A DNA stretch of 64,000 bases, taken from positions 93,951-157,950 of the forward strand of contig UQCF01000003.1 of NCBI GenBank assembly GCA_900539465.1, read 5' to 3'. This DNA is from an uncultured Ruminococcus sp. Its GTDB lineage: Bacteria; Bacillota; Clostridia; Oscillospirales; Acutalibacteraceae. The notes under the pieces are model-generated. The model was given only the letters and a program-made list of their open reading frames with translations, was not told the origin of the DNA and made no database searches. Position numbers and translations under genes: made by a program. Shown here in pieces: positions 1 to 8,005 of the stretch (position 1 is the stretch's first letter; every line of letters begins with the position of its first letter).

Positions 1-312
1 GGGGTTGTGCGAAGCGGTAATCATAACCGCTGCGTCATATTTATATTTTTTAACAAGATATGCAACTGCCGGGGTCGGGAGCACACCGAGGTGCATAACG
101 TCCGCACCGACGGAGCAAAGTCCTGCCGTAATTGCCGAGCAGAGCATATTTGAGGATATTCTCGTATCCATACCTATCATAACTTTTGGTCTTTTTTTGT
201 TGCCGTCAATGAGTACCATTGCCGCCGCGCGGCCTATTTGCAAAGCAAGCTCACAAGTAAGCTCGGAGTTTGCCACTCCGCGTGCGCCGTCTGTTCCGAA
301 TAATCTGCCCAT
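1..312 (-). CDS. glmM: Phosphoglucosamine mutase, N-terminal part (cut by window edge)
   Basis: GlmM converts glucosamine-6-phosphate to glucosamine-1-phosphate in the cytoplasm, feeding UDP-GlcNAc for peptidoglycan. The 104 visible codons begin MGRLFGTDGARGVAN, the family's standard N-terminus, and run to the phosphoserine loop TASHNP right at the window edge, so the catalytic serine is present but the other domains lie outside. The start is the ATG at 312, preceded by a GGAGG-like site. It follows ruvB by 22 bases on the same strand and is probably co-transcribed with it. The fragment is open at its 3' end because of the window boundary, not because of a mutation. Confidence 0.95.
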   Translation of the reverse strand, partial: MGRLFGTDGARGVANSELTCELALQIGRAAAMVLIDGNKKRPKVMIGMDTRISSNMLCSAITAGLCSVGADVMHLGVLPTPAVAYLVKKYKYDAAVMITASHNP

Positions 313-334
313 AATCTACCTCCGTTAAAAGTTA

Positions 335-1363
335 TTAAAAGAGCTTTTGCTGACCCGGCATCGGTATGCCTAAATGGCGGTATCCTGCCGGTGTTACGCA
401 TCTGCCTCTCGGGGTTCGTGATAAAAAGCCTATCTGCATAAGATAAGGTTCATAAACATCTTCTATTGTAACAGCTTCTTCACCTATTGCGGCGGCTATT
501 GTGTCAAGCCCTACGGGGCCGCCGTTATAGTTTTTAATCATGCAGTTAAGAAGCATACGGTCTATTGAGTCAAGGCCGATAGAGTCAATTTCCATTCTCT
601 CAAGTGCCATATTTGCCGTTGCGTCGGTTATAATTCCGTTGCCGAGCACCTGTGCAAAATCTCGCGCACGCTTTAAAAGTCTGTTTGCTATTCTCGGTGT
701 TCCGCGTGAGCGCGAGGCAATCTCCATAGCTCCCTGCTCGTCTGTGTCAACACCGAGTATGCCGGCGCTGCGCTTAACTATGAGCGACAGCTCTTCGGGT
801 GAATATAATTCAAGCCTTAAAACGACACCGAATCTGTCTCTGAGCGGCGCACTGAGCTGACCCGCCCTTGTTGTTGCGCCGACAAGAGTGAAGTGCGGAA
901 GGTCTATTCTTATAGACCTCGCGGAAGGACCTTGACCGATAATAATATCGAGCGCATTATCCTCCATCGCGGGGTAAAGAACCTCTTCAACCACTCTGTT
1001 CATGCGGTGAATTTCGTCTATAAAGAGCACGTCGCCCTCATTGAGGTTTGTAAGCAATGCCGCAAGGTCCTTGGGCTTTTCTATCGCAGGACCCGAGGTA
1101 AGGCGGAAATTTACACCCATCTCGTTTGCGATAATACCCGCAAGCGTTGTTTTGCCGAGACCGGGAGGGCCGTAAAGAAGCACATGGTCAAGCGATTCTC
1201 CCCTGGTTTTTGCCGCCTCTATATAAACGGATAGGTTTTCTTTAACTTTCTCCTGACCTATATAGTCGCCGAGGGTGTGCGGCCTTAACTGAAGCTCTAT
1301 TTCGCTGTCTGTTCCCGATGAATATTCGGGGGCAACTATTCTGCTTTCGTAATCTGAGTCCAT
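335..1363 (-). CDS. ruvB: Holliday junction branch migration ATPase RuvB
   Basis: RuvB is the hexameric AAA+ motor that drives RuvA-bound Holliday junctions during recombinational repair. Numbered from the chosen start, the 342-residue protein shows Walker A GPPGLGKTT (about 65-73), Walker B LFIDEIHR (about 113-120), sensor 1 GATTRAG (about 162-168) and a C-terminal winged-helix DNA-binding region. An in-frame GTG lies two codons upstream, but it sits directly on the AAGGAG site; the ATG at 1363 has a 7-base spacing and is preferred. It is 12 bases downstream of ruvA in a ruvC-ruvA-ruvB order, as is usual in Firmicutes. Length is normal for the family. Confidence 0.97.
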   Translation of the reverse strand: MDSDYESRIVAPEYSSGTDSEIELQLRPHTLGDYIGQEKVKENLSVYIEAAKTRGESLDHVLLYGPPGLGKTTLAGIIANEMGVNFRLTSGPAIEKPKDLAALLTNLNEGDVLFIDEIHRMNRVVEEVLYPAMEDNALDIIIGQGPSARSIRIDLPHFTLVGATTRAGQLSAPLRDRFGVVLRLELYSPEELSLIVKRSAGILGVDTDEQGAMEIASRSRGTPRIANRLLKRARDFAQVLGNGIITDATANMALERMEIDSIGLDSIDRMLLNCMIKNYNGGPVGLDTIAAAIGEEAVTIEDVYEPYLMQIGFLSRTPRGRCVTPAGYRHLGIPMPGQQKLF

Positions 1364-1375
1364 AGTCACGCTCCT

Positions 1376-1969
1376 TTATATAAGCGCCTTGAGCGCAAGG
1401 CGCACAAGCTCTTCCGTAGGCAAAGACGAATCAAGTTTGCCGATTGCACTCGCCGCCTCGGATCTGCTGTAGCCGAGCATAACAAGTGCTTCGACAGCCT
1501 CTGCTCTGCTGCCGGAAGATACAGCTTCGCCGCCCGGCAGAGATGAAAGATCCAAACCGGCGGTGGATTTTGTCATTTTATCTTTAAGCTCAAGCACAAC
1601 TCGCTGGGCAAGCTTGGGACCCACGCCCTGTGCTTTTGTGATAGCTTTTACGTCACCCGAGGCTATGCAAAGAGCGAGCTTATCGGGTGAGAGCTGTGAA
1701 AGTATGGCAAGCGCCGCCTTGGGTCCCACACCCGAGACGGATATAAGCTGTTTAAAGCAGGCAAGCTCCTGCTCTGTGTAAAATCCGAAAAGATCAAGCG
1801 CGTCCTCTCTGACGTTAAGATAGGTGTAAAGAGTTGCCTCTTCGCCCGTTTTGCCTATTTTTGAGAGTGTATTGAGCGTAGTCATGCACTGAAATGCGAC
1901 CGAACCGCACTGAATTGCGACAAAAGACTCGGTCATAGCCGTTATTTTGCCTGTAAGGGAATAAAACAT
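1376..1969 (-). CDS. ruvA: Holliday junction DNA-binding protein RuvA
   Basis: RuvA forms the tetramer that holds Holliday junctions in a square-planar state and recruits RuvB. The 197-residue protein has the N-terminal OB fold (MFYSLTGKITAMTES), two helix-hairpin-helix motifs in the middle (ISVSGVGPKAAL and ITKAQGVGPKLAQR) and the flexible C-terminal RuvB-binding domain. Length and domain order are ordinary. The AAAGGA site lies 8 bases before the ATG. It sits between ruvC (4-base gap) and ruvB (12-base gap), so the three RuvABC subunits are made from one transcript. Confidence 0.97.
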   Translation of the reverse strand: MFYSLTGKITAMTESFVAIQCGSVAFQCMTTLNTLSKIGKTGEEATLYTYLNVREDALDLFGFYTEQELACFKQLISVSGVGPKAALAILSQLSPDKLALCIASGDVKAITKAQGVGPKLAQRVVLELKDKMTKSTAGLDLSSLPGGEAVSSGSRAEAVEALVMLGYSRSEAASAIGKLDSSLPTEELVRLALKALI

Positions 1970-1973
1970 ACGA

Positions 1974-2474
1974 TCAATCCTTTACCTGTAATCTTTTCAT
2001 GAGCGAACCGCTCGTATGGGCATGGCAAATTGCCATTGCAAGCGCGTCTGCGGTGTCGTCGGGCTTCGGAACTTTATCGAGATGCAGCATAAGGCGCGTC
2101 ATCTCCTGCACCTGCTTTTTTTCGGCTCTGCCGTAGCCTACAACGCTTTGTTTAACCTGAAGCGGAGTGTATTCGTAAACCGGCAAATGATTTTTTTGCG
2201 CCGCTAAAAGCAATACTCCCCTCGCCTGACCGACATCTATAACCGTTTTGGCATTGGTGTTATAAAAAAGCTTTTCTATCGCCATTGCCTCGGGTTTTGT
2301 CTTTTCTATAAGCACCTGCATCTCGTCATAAATTATTTCAAGACGTCTGCCGAAGTCCATACCCGCAGGTGTCGTAATCGCGCCGAAATCGACTATGCCG
2401 AAGTGGTTGCTGCGATAATCAAGCACGCCGTAGCCGACAATGGCATAACCGGGGTCTATGCCCAATATCCTCAT
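1974..2474 (-). CDS. ruvC: Crossover junction endonuclease RuvC
   Basis: RuvC is the dimeric resolvase that cuts Holliday junctions symmetrically. The 166-residue RNase H-like fold keeps all four expected metal-binding acids: Asp7 (GIDPG), Glu67 (MAIEKLF), and Asp140 and Asp143 (KPDDTADALA). The ATG overlaps the stop codon of der by 4 bases (ATGA), implying translational coupling. It is followed closely by ruvA. The link der-ruvC-ruvA-ruvB ties a ribosome GTPase to recombination genes in one long transcription unit. Nothing unusual was seen. Confidence 0.97.
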   Translation of the reverse strand: MRILGIDPGYAIVGYGVLDYRSNHFGIVDFGAITTPAGMDFGRRLEIIYDEMQVLIEKTKPEAMAIEKLFYNTNAKTVIDVGQARGVLLLAAQKNHLPVYEYTPLQVKQSVVGYGRAEKKQVQEMTRLMLHLDKVPKPDDTADALAMAICHAHTSGSLMKRLQVKD

Positions 2475-3799
2475 TTTTTGTTGTTCTCTCTTTCTCTGAT
2501 AACCATTCTTGTGGGCGTACCCTCAAGGCCGAAAACTTCTCTTATTTGGTTATCTATATATCTTTGATAGCTGTAATGGAACAAATCTTTTTTATTTACA
2601 AAGCACACAAATGTGGGCGGTCTTGTAGAAGCCTGCGTCATATAATATATTTTAAGTCTTCTGCCCTTATCTGTGGGCGGCTGAACGCGTGCGGTTGCGT
2701 CTGCAAGCACATCGTTGAGTCTGCCTGTCGAAATTCGCATTGCATTTTGCGTATCTACAAATTTAATAAGCTCAAAAAGTCTGTCAAGTCTTTGACCTGT
2801 TTTTGCCGAAATAAAAATTATCGGCGCATATGACATAAACGAAAAATCGTCCATAAGCTTTTTGCGGTAAGAATCCATGGTTCTGCCGTCTTTTTCGACC
2901 GCGTCCCATTTATTAACGGCAATAATGCAGGCTTTTCCGAGTTCATGCGCTATGCCTGCAACTTTTGAATCCTGCTCGGTAAAGCCCTCGCACGCGTCAA
3001 TCATAATAACGCAAACGCTTGCGCGCTCAACAGCCATTCTTGCCCTTATAACGCTGTATTTTTCTATTGAATCGTCAACCCTGCTTTTTCTTCTCATGCC
3101 GGCTGTATCTATAAACACAAACTTGCCGTGCTCGTTTTCTATAAGCGTGTCTGTCGCATCGCGGGTCGTTCCTGCGATGTTAGAGACAATAACCCTCTCC
3201 TCACCGGCGATTGCGTTAATGAGCGAAGATTTGCCGACATTGGGTTTGCCGATAACGGCGACCTTAACGGTGTCGCTCTCTTCCTCTTCTTTTTCTTCGT
3301 CGGGCAAATATTTTATAACTTCGTCAAGTAAATCGCCCGTGCCGTGACCGTGAACAGCCGAAACCTGAATCGGGTCGCCGAGACCGAGGTTATAAAATTC
3401 ATAATATTCAAGCGGAGCTTCACCGACCTTGTCGCACTTGTTTACGCAAAGGACTATCGGCTTTCCGCTTTTTTGAAGCATTGAAGCAACCTCTTCATCG
3501 GTTGCTACAACGCCCGAGCGAACATCCGTAACCAAAATTATAACATCTGCGCTGTCTATCGCAAGCTGTGCCTGACGGCGCATCTGCGAAAGAATTATAT
3601 CGTCCGAATACGGTTCTATACCGCCTGTATCTACAAGCAGAAAGGTTTTGCCAAGCCATTCACAGTCGCCGTATATTCTGTCTCTCGTAACACCGGGGGT
3701 GTCGTCTACAATAGAGAGACGCTGACCGATAAGCTTATTAAAAAGAGTTGACTTGCCTACATTCGGTCTGCCAACGACCGCTACTACCGGTTTTGCCAT
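2471..3799 (-). CDS. der: Ribosome biogenesis GTPase Der (EngA)
   Basis: Der is a double-GTPase needed for late 50S subunit assembly. The 442-residue protein has two tandem G domains, each with its own P-loop (GRPNVGKS at 10-17 and GKPNVGKS near 184) and NKxD motif (NKCD, NKWD), followed by the C-terminal KH-like domain ending RMVIRERENNKK. Length matches the family. The start ATG at 3799 follows AAAGGGA. It is 4 bases downstream of the DUF512 gene and overlaps ruvC, so it sits inside an operon. Its C-terminal KH region and both switch regions appear intact. Confidence 0.97.
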   Translation of the reverse strand: MAKPVVAVVGRPNVGKSTLFNKLIGQRLSIVDDTPGVTRDRIYGDCEWLGKTFLLVDTGGIEPYSDDIILSQMRRQAQLAIDSADVIILVTDVRSGVVATDEEVASMLQKSGKPIVLCVNKCDKVGEAPLEYYEFYNLGLGDPIQVSAVHGHGTGDLLDEVIKYLPDEEKEEEESDTVKVAVIGKPNVGKSSLINAIAGEERVIVSNIAGTTRDATDTLIENEHGKFVFIDTAGMRRKSRVDDSIEKYSVIRARMAVERASVCVIMIDACEGFTEQDSKVAGIAHELGKACIIAVNKWDAVEKDGRTMDSYRKKLMDDFSFMSYAPIIFISAKTGQRLDRLFELIKFVDTQNAMRISTGRLNDVLADATARVQPPTDKGRRLKIYYMTQASTRPPTFVCFVNKKDLFHYSYQRYIDNQIREVFGLEGTPTRMVIRERENNKK

Positions 3800-3803
3800 A
3801 TAA

Positions 3804-5111
3804 TCATCCCTTTCCCGTTATCTTTTCAAGAAAATCCCACCCGTCATTTGCAACGGGGGTAACTTTTATATTAAGCCTTTGTGAAAGCGTTTTAATCGTC
3901 ATATCGTCAAGGAACATATCGCCCTCGCGCCGAAGTGACACCGCAGGAATAAGCAGCTCGTCGCCGAGATTTGTGCCTTTTAAAGCATTGTAAAAATCTT
4001 CGCCGCAAATAAGACCGGCAACGGTTATTTTATCGCCGAAAAGCCTGTTTTCTACCTTTACAACATTTGCCGAAAGTCCGCCGCACTTTGCCATTACTTC
4101 ATCTGTCAGCTCTTTTATAAGCGGATATGCCGCAGCTCCCGTGGCAAGCGTAACAGTTCTTTTTTTGCCGCTGTAAGTGAAAGCTTTAAGTGCCTCTTTG
4201 ACCTCTTCTTTGAGCATAGTCCAAAGCCCTACGCCGTTTTCAAGCTGCATAAATTCGCCGTATCTCTCTTTGCCGGGCATCGGGCGCTGAGCCTTTAAAT
4301 AGAACTCATCCGAAGCATATGCAATATTCGTTTTATTATAGCACAAAAATGATTTGTTGTAAACTTCAATTCTTGACACTACATCGTCTGCCTGCTCTTT
4401 TGTAAACGGCGAAAGCTCACACAGCCCCTCGCGGCATTTTGTCAGCCCCACCGGTACGCAGGCGATGCTCTGAACAGACGGATAAAGCTTGCCGAGCTCG
4501 TTAAGGGTATAGGTCAATTCCTCACCGTCGTTATAGCCGGGGCAAAGAACAAGCTGTGTATTCATTTTTATACCTGCCTCGGCAAGCCGGTATATATATT
4601 CAAGAACCTTGCCGGCGCGTTTATTGCCCATCATTTTTACCCGAAGCTCCGGATTCATAGTGTGAACCGAAACATTAACGGGACTTATGTGCATAGCGAT
4701 AATTCTGTCAATATCTTTTTGACCGATATTTGTAAGGGTTATATAGTTGCCGAAAAAGAAAGACAGGCGCGAGTCGTCATCTTTAAAATAAAGGCTTTCC
4801 CGAAGCCCTTTGGGCAGCTGGTCTATAAAGCAAAAAATACAGTTGTTGGCGCATGAGCGCTGCTTATCCATAAGATAAGTCGAAAATTCAAGACCTATCT
4901 CGCCTGCCGATTTATTTTTCATCTTGACGGTTCTTTTTTTCCCGTGCTGCGTCTCGAGTTCGAGTTCAAGACGCTCTTCACCTATATAAAATCTATAATC
5001 AAGAACGTCATTTATATTATGACCGTTTATTTTTAAAAGCTTGTCGCCCGCTTTGATGCGGTGATGTGCCGCCTGTGAATGGGACTGAACAGAGTCAATG
5101 ATAACCGGCAT
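3804..5111 (-). CDS. DUF512 / TIGR03279-type radical SAM protein with N-terminal PDZ-like domain
   Basis: This 435-residue protein belongs to the DUF512 family of putative iron-sulfur oxidoreductases, commonly found next to der in Clostridia. Seen: an N-terminal PDZ-like segment (about 1-65, AAHHRIKAGDKLLKINGH), then a radical SAM-like cysteine cluster CANNCIFCF near residues 86-94, a TIM-barrel-like middle and the DUF512 C-terminal domain. The CxxxCxxC spacing suggests a [4Fe-4S] cluster and S-adenosylmethionine chemistry. The substrate is unknown. The conserved position upstream of der hints at a role linked to ribosome assembly or RNA modification, but that is inference. The ribosome binding site before the ATG at 5111 is weak. 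Confidence 0.9.
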   Translation of the reverse strand: MPVIIDSVQSHSQAAHHRIKAGDKLLKINGHNINDVLDYRFYIGEERLELELETQHGKKRTVKMKNKSAGEIGLEFSTYLMDKQRSCANNCIFCFIDQLPKGLRESLYFKDDDSRLSFFFGNYITLTNIGQKDIDRIIAMHISPVNVSVHTMNPELRVKMMGNKRAGKVLEYIYRLAEAGIKMNTQLVLCPGYNDGEELTYTLNELGKLYPSVQSIACVPVGLTKCREGLCELSPFTKEQADDVVSRIEVYNKSFLCYNKTNIAYASDEFYLKAQRPMPGKERYGEFMQLENGVGLWTMLKEEVKEALKAFTYSGKKRTVTLATGAAAYPLIKELTDEVMAKCGGLSANVVKVENRLFGDKITVAGLICGEDFYNALKGTNLGDELLIPAVSLRREGDMFLDDMTIKTLSQRLNIKVTPVANDGWDFLEKITGKG

Positions 5112-5140
5112 AAAAGTTCCACACTTTCAGTTAATGTATA

Positions 5141-5183
5141 TAAAAAGCCAAAAAGGCAGAGAAGCTACGAGTACTTCTCTACC
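5141..5183 (-). terminator. Rho-independent terminator of yceD-rpmF
   Basis: On the minus strand, 20 bases after the rpmF stop, a 10-bp stem (one mismatch; arms at 5155-5164 and 5174-5183) is followed by a T-rich tract. It separates the rpmF transcript from the DUF512-der operon. Confidence 0.8.
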
Positions 5184-5203
5184 TTTCGTTAATTTCAAAA
5201 GAC

Positions 5204-5386
5204 TTATGCTTCCTTGCTGACTACCAATCTGCCGTTGTAGTAGCCACACTCAGGACATACTCTGTGAGCTCTCTTGAGACTGCCGCACTGTGAGCATTTA
5301 ACAAGCTCGGGTGCGTTCATCTTCCATACGTTTGAACGTCTCTTATCTCTTCTTGCTTTTGAAACTCTTCTCTTCGGAACTGCCAT
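5204..5386 (-). CDS. rpmF: 50S ribosomal protein L32
   Basis: L32 is a small protein of the large ribosomal subunit. The 60-residue product starts MAVPKRRVSKARRDKRRS, the family signature, and has a zinc ribbon with CSQC (31-34) and CPEC (44-47). It therefore belongs to the zinc-containing paralog class rather than a Cys-free zinc-independent one. It follows yceD at a distance of 34 bases and shares its promoter; a terminator follows. This yceD-rpmF pairing is conserved across bacteria. Confidence 0.97.
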   Translation of the reverse strand: MAVPKRRVSKARRDKRRSNVWKMNAPELVKCSQCGSLKRAHRVCPECGYYNGRLVVSKEA

Positions 5387-5420
5387 TGCTTAAGCGCCTC
5401 CCTATCAATAATTATAATTG

Positions 5421-5924
5421 TTAACTGTCTTCGTCCACGAGCTGCGAAAGAATATCCCATCTGGGATCGGTTGCCTTTTTGCAGCCGCACGGACCGTTGT
5501 TGAGGTTTTTGCCGCACTGCGGACAAACGCCCGCGCAATTTTCTTTGCATAAAATTTTTGTCGGCAAATAAAGAATAATGTCTTCTGTGACAAGCGGATC
5601 CAAATCATAACGGAATGAATCGACTACAATAAGCTCGTCGTTGGTCTCATCGTTGACCTCGGTTACCAAAGTATGCTCTATCGGCACCGAGAAAGAACGG
5701 CTGAAACGTTCGGCGCATCTGTCACAGTTAAGGTTCAAAGTGAACTCCGCCTTCGCCTCAATAGTAACGATTCCGGTTGAATTTTTAACACAGCCGCTCA
5801 CCTTAACGCCTTTGTCAAAGGGAAATCCGCCGTTGTAGGCAAAATCGCTCAAATCAAGGCTGTAATCAAACGGCTGCTTAGCCCCATCGTTATTGAAGAT
5901 AGGTTCAAGCTCAATAAAGAACAT
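5421..5924 (-). CDS. DUF177 / YceD family protein (large-subunit rRNA accumulation)
   Basis: DUF177 proteins are encoded next to rpmF in most bacteria, and YceD is implicated in 23S rRNA accumulation. The 167-residue protein has the family core (NLNCDRCAERFSRSF, then a Y-D-L-D-P-L-V-T-E-D-I motif) and a C-terminal cysteine cluster (CKENCAGVCPQCGKNL plus CGC) likely to bind a metal. The start ATG at 5924 follows GGTGAAG. A consensus sigma-A promoter lies just upstream. It forms a two-gene unit with rpmF. Confidence 0.93.
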   Translation of the reverse strand: MFFIELEPIFNNDGAKQPFDYSLDLSDFAYNGGFPFDKGVKVSGCVKNSTGIVTIEAKAEFTLNLNCDRCAERFSRSFSVPIEHTLVTEVNDETNDELIVVDSFRYDLDPLVTEDIILYLPTKILCKENCAGVCPQCGKNLNNGPCGCKKATDPRWDILSQLVDEDS

Positions 5925-5959
5925 ATTTCACACTTCACCTCAAATGTCATGCATTGGTT

Positions 5960-5988
5960 ATTATATATTGTCAGGCGCAGTTTGTCAA
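5960..5988 (-). promoter_or_regulatory. Sigma-A promoter of yceD-rpmF
   Basis: On the minus strand TTGACA (5983-5988), a 17-base spacer and TATAAT (5960-5965) match the vegetative consensus perfectly, as expected for a ribosomal protein operon. Confidence 0.88.
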
Positions 5989-6035
5989 CAGAAAAATCAA
6001 AAAAAATGGCAAATTCGCATAGACAAAAGGCAAAA

Positions 6036-6071
6036 GGCAAACGAATATGCAAAAGCGCAAATCCGTTTGCC
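6036..6071 (-). terminator. Possible terminator of the P-loop protein gene
   Basis: An 8-bp inverted repeat (GGCAAACG / CGTTTGCC, long loop) lies 18 bases after the stop codon at 6089 on the minus strand and is followed by a T-rich stretch. The large loop makes it a weak call. Confidence 0.4.
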
Positions 6072-6088
6072 CAAAGTTTAAGCGTTAA

Positions 6089-6511
6089 TTAAAGCTTTTC
6101 GCAGAAATCGAATATCTCTGCGGGGAGCTCCTCTTCATCGGCAGAAATCGTGAAGATGAAGTTTTTCTCTGTAACGTGATTTTTGCTGAGTGCGTCAACC
6201 TTTTTAAGGAAAGATGCAAGCTCGTTATAGTCGCGTGAGCCTATTCTGAGTGTTGCGTCAACCAAAATGTCGGTTATATCGTGGTCACCCGCACATACGC
6301 CGCAAAGGAAACCGTAGAAAGCGTCAAAGCCGCTGACACCGTAATGATCTGTATCCATAAGGCGTGCACGATAGTTCACGTCATAAGTAAGCTTGGGCTG
6401 TTTCTCTATGCAAACAACATTGCCGTTAGAAGCTTCGACAGCTTCGTTCACCTTGTCTATAAGCATCTTGGTTTTTCCTGAGCCCTTATGTCCTAAAATA
6501 AGAGTAATCAT
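6089..6511 (-). CDS. Small P-loop NTPase-fold protein, function unknown
   Basis: The 140-residue protein opens MITLILGHKGSGKTKMLID, with a Walker A motif GHKGSGKT at about 7-14, and has a hydrophobic strand before an aspartate (ITDILVDATLR) that could act as Walker B. It resembles short clostridial proteins often labelled 'ATP-binding' or PilT-like. It is too short to be a pilus motor and has no pilus genes around it, so I give no function. A strong AAGGAGG site precedes the ATG at 6511. It lies between pgi and yceD on the same strand. Confidence 0.8.
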   Translation of the reverse strand: MITLILGHKGSGKTKMLIDKVNEAVEASNGNVVCIEKQPKLTYDVNYRARLMDTDHYGVSGFDAFYGFLCGVCAGDHDITDILVDATLRIGSRDYNELASFLKKVDALSKNHVTEKNFIFTISADEEELPAEIFDFCEKL

Positions 6512-6569
6512 ATATAAGTCCTCCTTAGTATATTTTAAAATCCGTGTTCTTCACGAAAATTAAACAATG

Positions 6570-7910
6570 TTATTCGTTTATTCTCTTTTCGAGTTCTGCT
6601 TTTTGTGCTTCGTAACCGGGTTTGCCCAAAAGAGCAAACATATTCTTTTTGTAGCTCTCAACACCCGGCTGGTCAAAGGGATTGACTCCGAGAACATATC
6701 CGCTGAGCGCACATGCCTTTTCGAGGAAGTAGATAAGCTCGCCGAGGTCATGTTCGTCCATATTGTCAAGCTCTATGACGATGTTCGGCACGTTGCCGTC
6801 CGTATGGGCGAGAACCGTGCCCTCAAAAGCCTTTTGGTTTACAAAAGATATGCTCTTGCCTGCGAGGAAGTTAAGACCGTCAACATTGTCTTTATCGTTT
6901 TCGATATAAACCTCGTCAACCGAGTTTTTAAAGGTGACAACCGTTTCAAACAGCGTTCTTTCGCCCTGCTGAATATACTGACCCATAGAGTGAAGGTCTG
7001 TTGAGAAAACAGCCGACGCCGGGAATATGCCCTTGCCGTCTTTGCCCTCGCTTTCGCCGAAGAGCTGCTTGAACCACTCGTTCATCATGGTATATGACGG
7101 CTCATAGCTTATCATCATCTCTATTTTTCTGCCCGAGCGATAAAGAATGTTGCGGATCGCGGCATATTTGCAGCAGTCGTCTTTCATAACGTCGCCGGAG
7201 AAATATTTCTCCATAGCGTCGCGGGCGCCCTGCATAAGTGCGTCAATGTCTATGCCTGCAACCGCTATCGGAAGAAGACCGACGGCGGTAAGAACCGAAT
7301 ATCTGCCGCCTACATTGTCGGGTACAACAAAGGTCTGCCAGCCCTCGGAATCGGCAAACTTTTTAAGCGTGCCCTTTTCTTTATCGGTTGTTGCAAAAAT
7401 TCTTTCTTTGGCACCGTCTTTGCCGTATTTCTTTTCGAGTAACTCTCTTAAAATTCTGAATGCTACGGCAGGCTCGGTGGTTGTGCCCGATTTTGAGATA
7501 ACGTTGACGGAGAAATCTCTGTCGCCGATCATTCTCTCAAGCTCTGCTACGGCACGCGAAGAAATCGTGTTGCCGGCAAAATATATATCGGGTGTGTCTT
7601 TTTTGAGAAGATTGTAGTTTTGCGATTTTACAAACTCAATTGCCGCTCTTGCACCGAGGTATGAACCGCCGATACCTACAACAACCAATACATCTGAATT
7701 ATCCTGTATTTTTTTCGCCGCCGATTTTATACGGGCAAATTCGTCCTTGTCATAATCCTGCGGAAGAGTGAGCCAGCCGAGAAAATCGCTGCCCTTGCCT
7801 GTGCCGGCATAGAGTGCGTCGTTGGCACTTTTCACTTCACCGGCGATATTCTCCAATGCGCCGTCCGGCAAAAACGGCATTACGTATTTTGTGTTAAGCC
7901 TTAATGACAT
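6570..7910 (-). CDS. pgi: Glucose-6-phosphate isomerase
   Basis: Pgi interconverts glucose-6-phosphate and fructose-6-phosphate in glycolysis. The 446-residue protein is the shorter Firmicutes type. Visible signatures are VVVGIGGSYLGARAAIEF, the phosphate-binding SKSGTTTEPA, a GGRYSVLTAVGLLP segment and QYIQQGERTLFET with the catalytic base region, ending with the NPFDQPGVESYK signature. It has its own promoter upstream (7950-7978) and reads toward the P-loop gene. Its product joins the mannose-6-phosphate isomerase at 42.6 kb at fructose-6-phosphate. Confidence 0.97.
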   Translation of the reverse strand: MSLRLNTKYVMPFLPDGALENIAGEVKSANDALYAGTGKGSDFLGWLTLPQDYDKDEFARIKSAAKKIQDNSDVLVVVGIGGSYLGARAAIEFVKSQNYNLLKKDTPDIYFAGNTISSRAVAELERMIGDRDFSVNVISKSGTTTEPAVAFRILRELLEKKYGKDGAKERIFATTDKEKGTLKKFADSEGWQTFVVPDNVGGRYSVLTAVGLLPIAVAGIDIDALMQGARDAMEKYFSGDVMKDDCCKYAAIRNILYRSGRKIEMMISYEPSYTMMNEWFKQLFGESEGKDGKGIFPASAVFSTDLHSMGQYIQQGERTLFETVVTFKNSVDEVYIENDKDNVDGLNFLAGKSISFVNQKAFEGTVLAHTDGNVPNIVIELDNMDEHDLGELIYFLEKACALSGYVLGVNPFDQPGVESYKKNMFALLGKPGYEAQKAELEKRINE

Positions 7911-7949
7911 TCCTTAGGCCTCCAATAAAATTCTTACTGTTTTTTGTAT

Positions 7950-7978
7950 ATTATAACCTAAGAGAAGCCTTTTTGCAA
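7950..7978 (-). promoter_or_regulatory. Likely promoter of pgi
   Basis: Minus strand: TTGCAA (7973-7978), 17-base spacer, TATAAT (7950-7955), about 40 bases before the pgi start. Confidence 0.65.
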
Positions 7979-8005
7979 GCAAAAAAGAGATGATTTTTGT
8001 TAAAA

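Noticed and set aside
5..328. Plus-strand frame at the left edge
   Set aside because: The opposite strand encodes the conserved N-terminus of GlmM up to the TASHNP loop.
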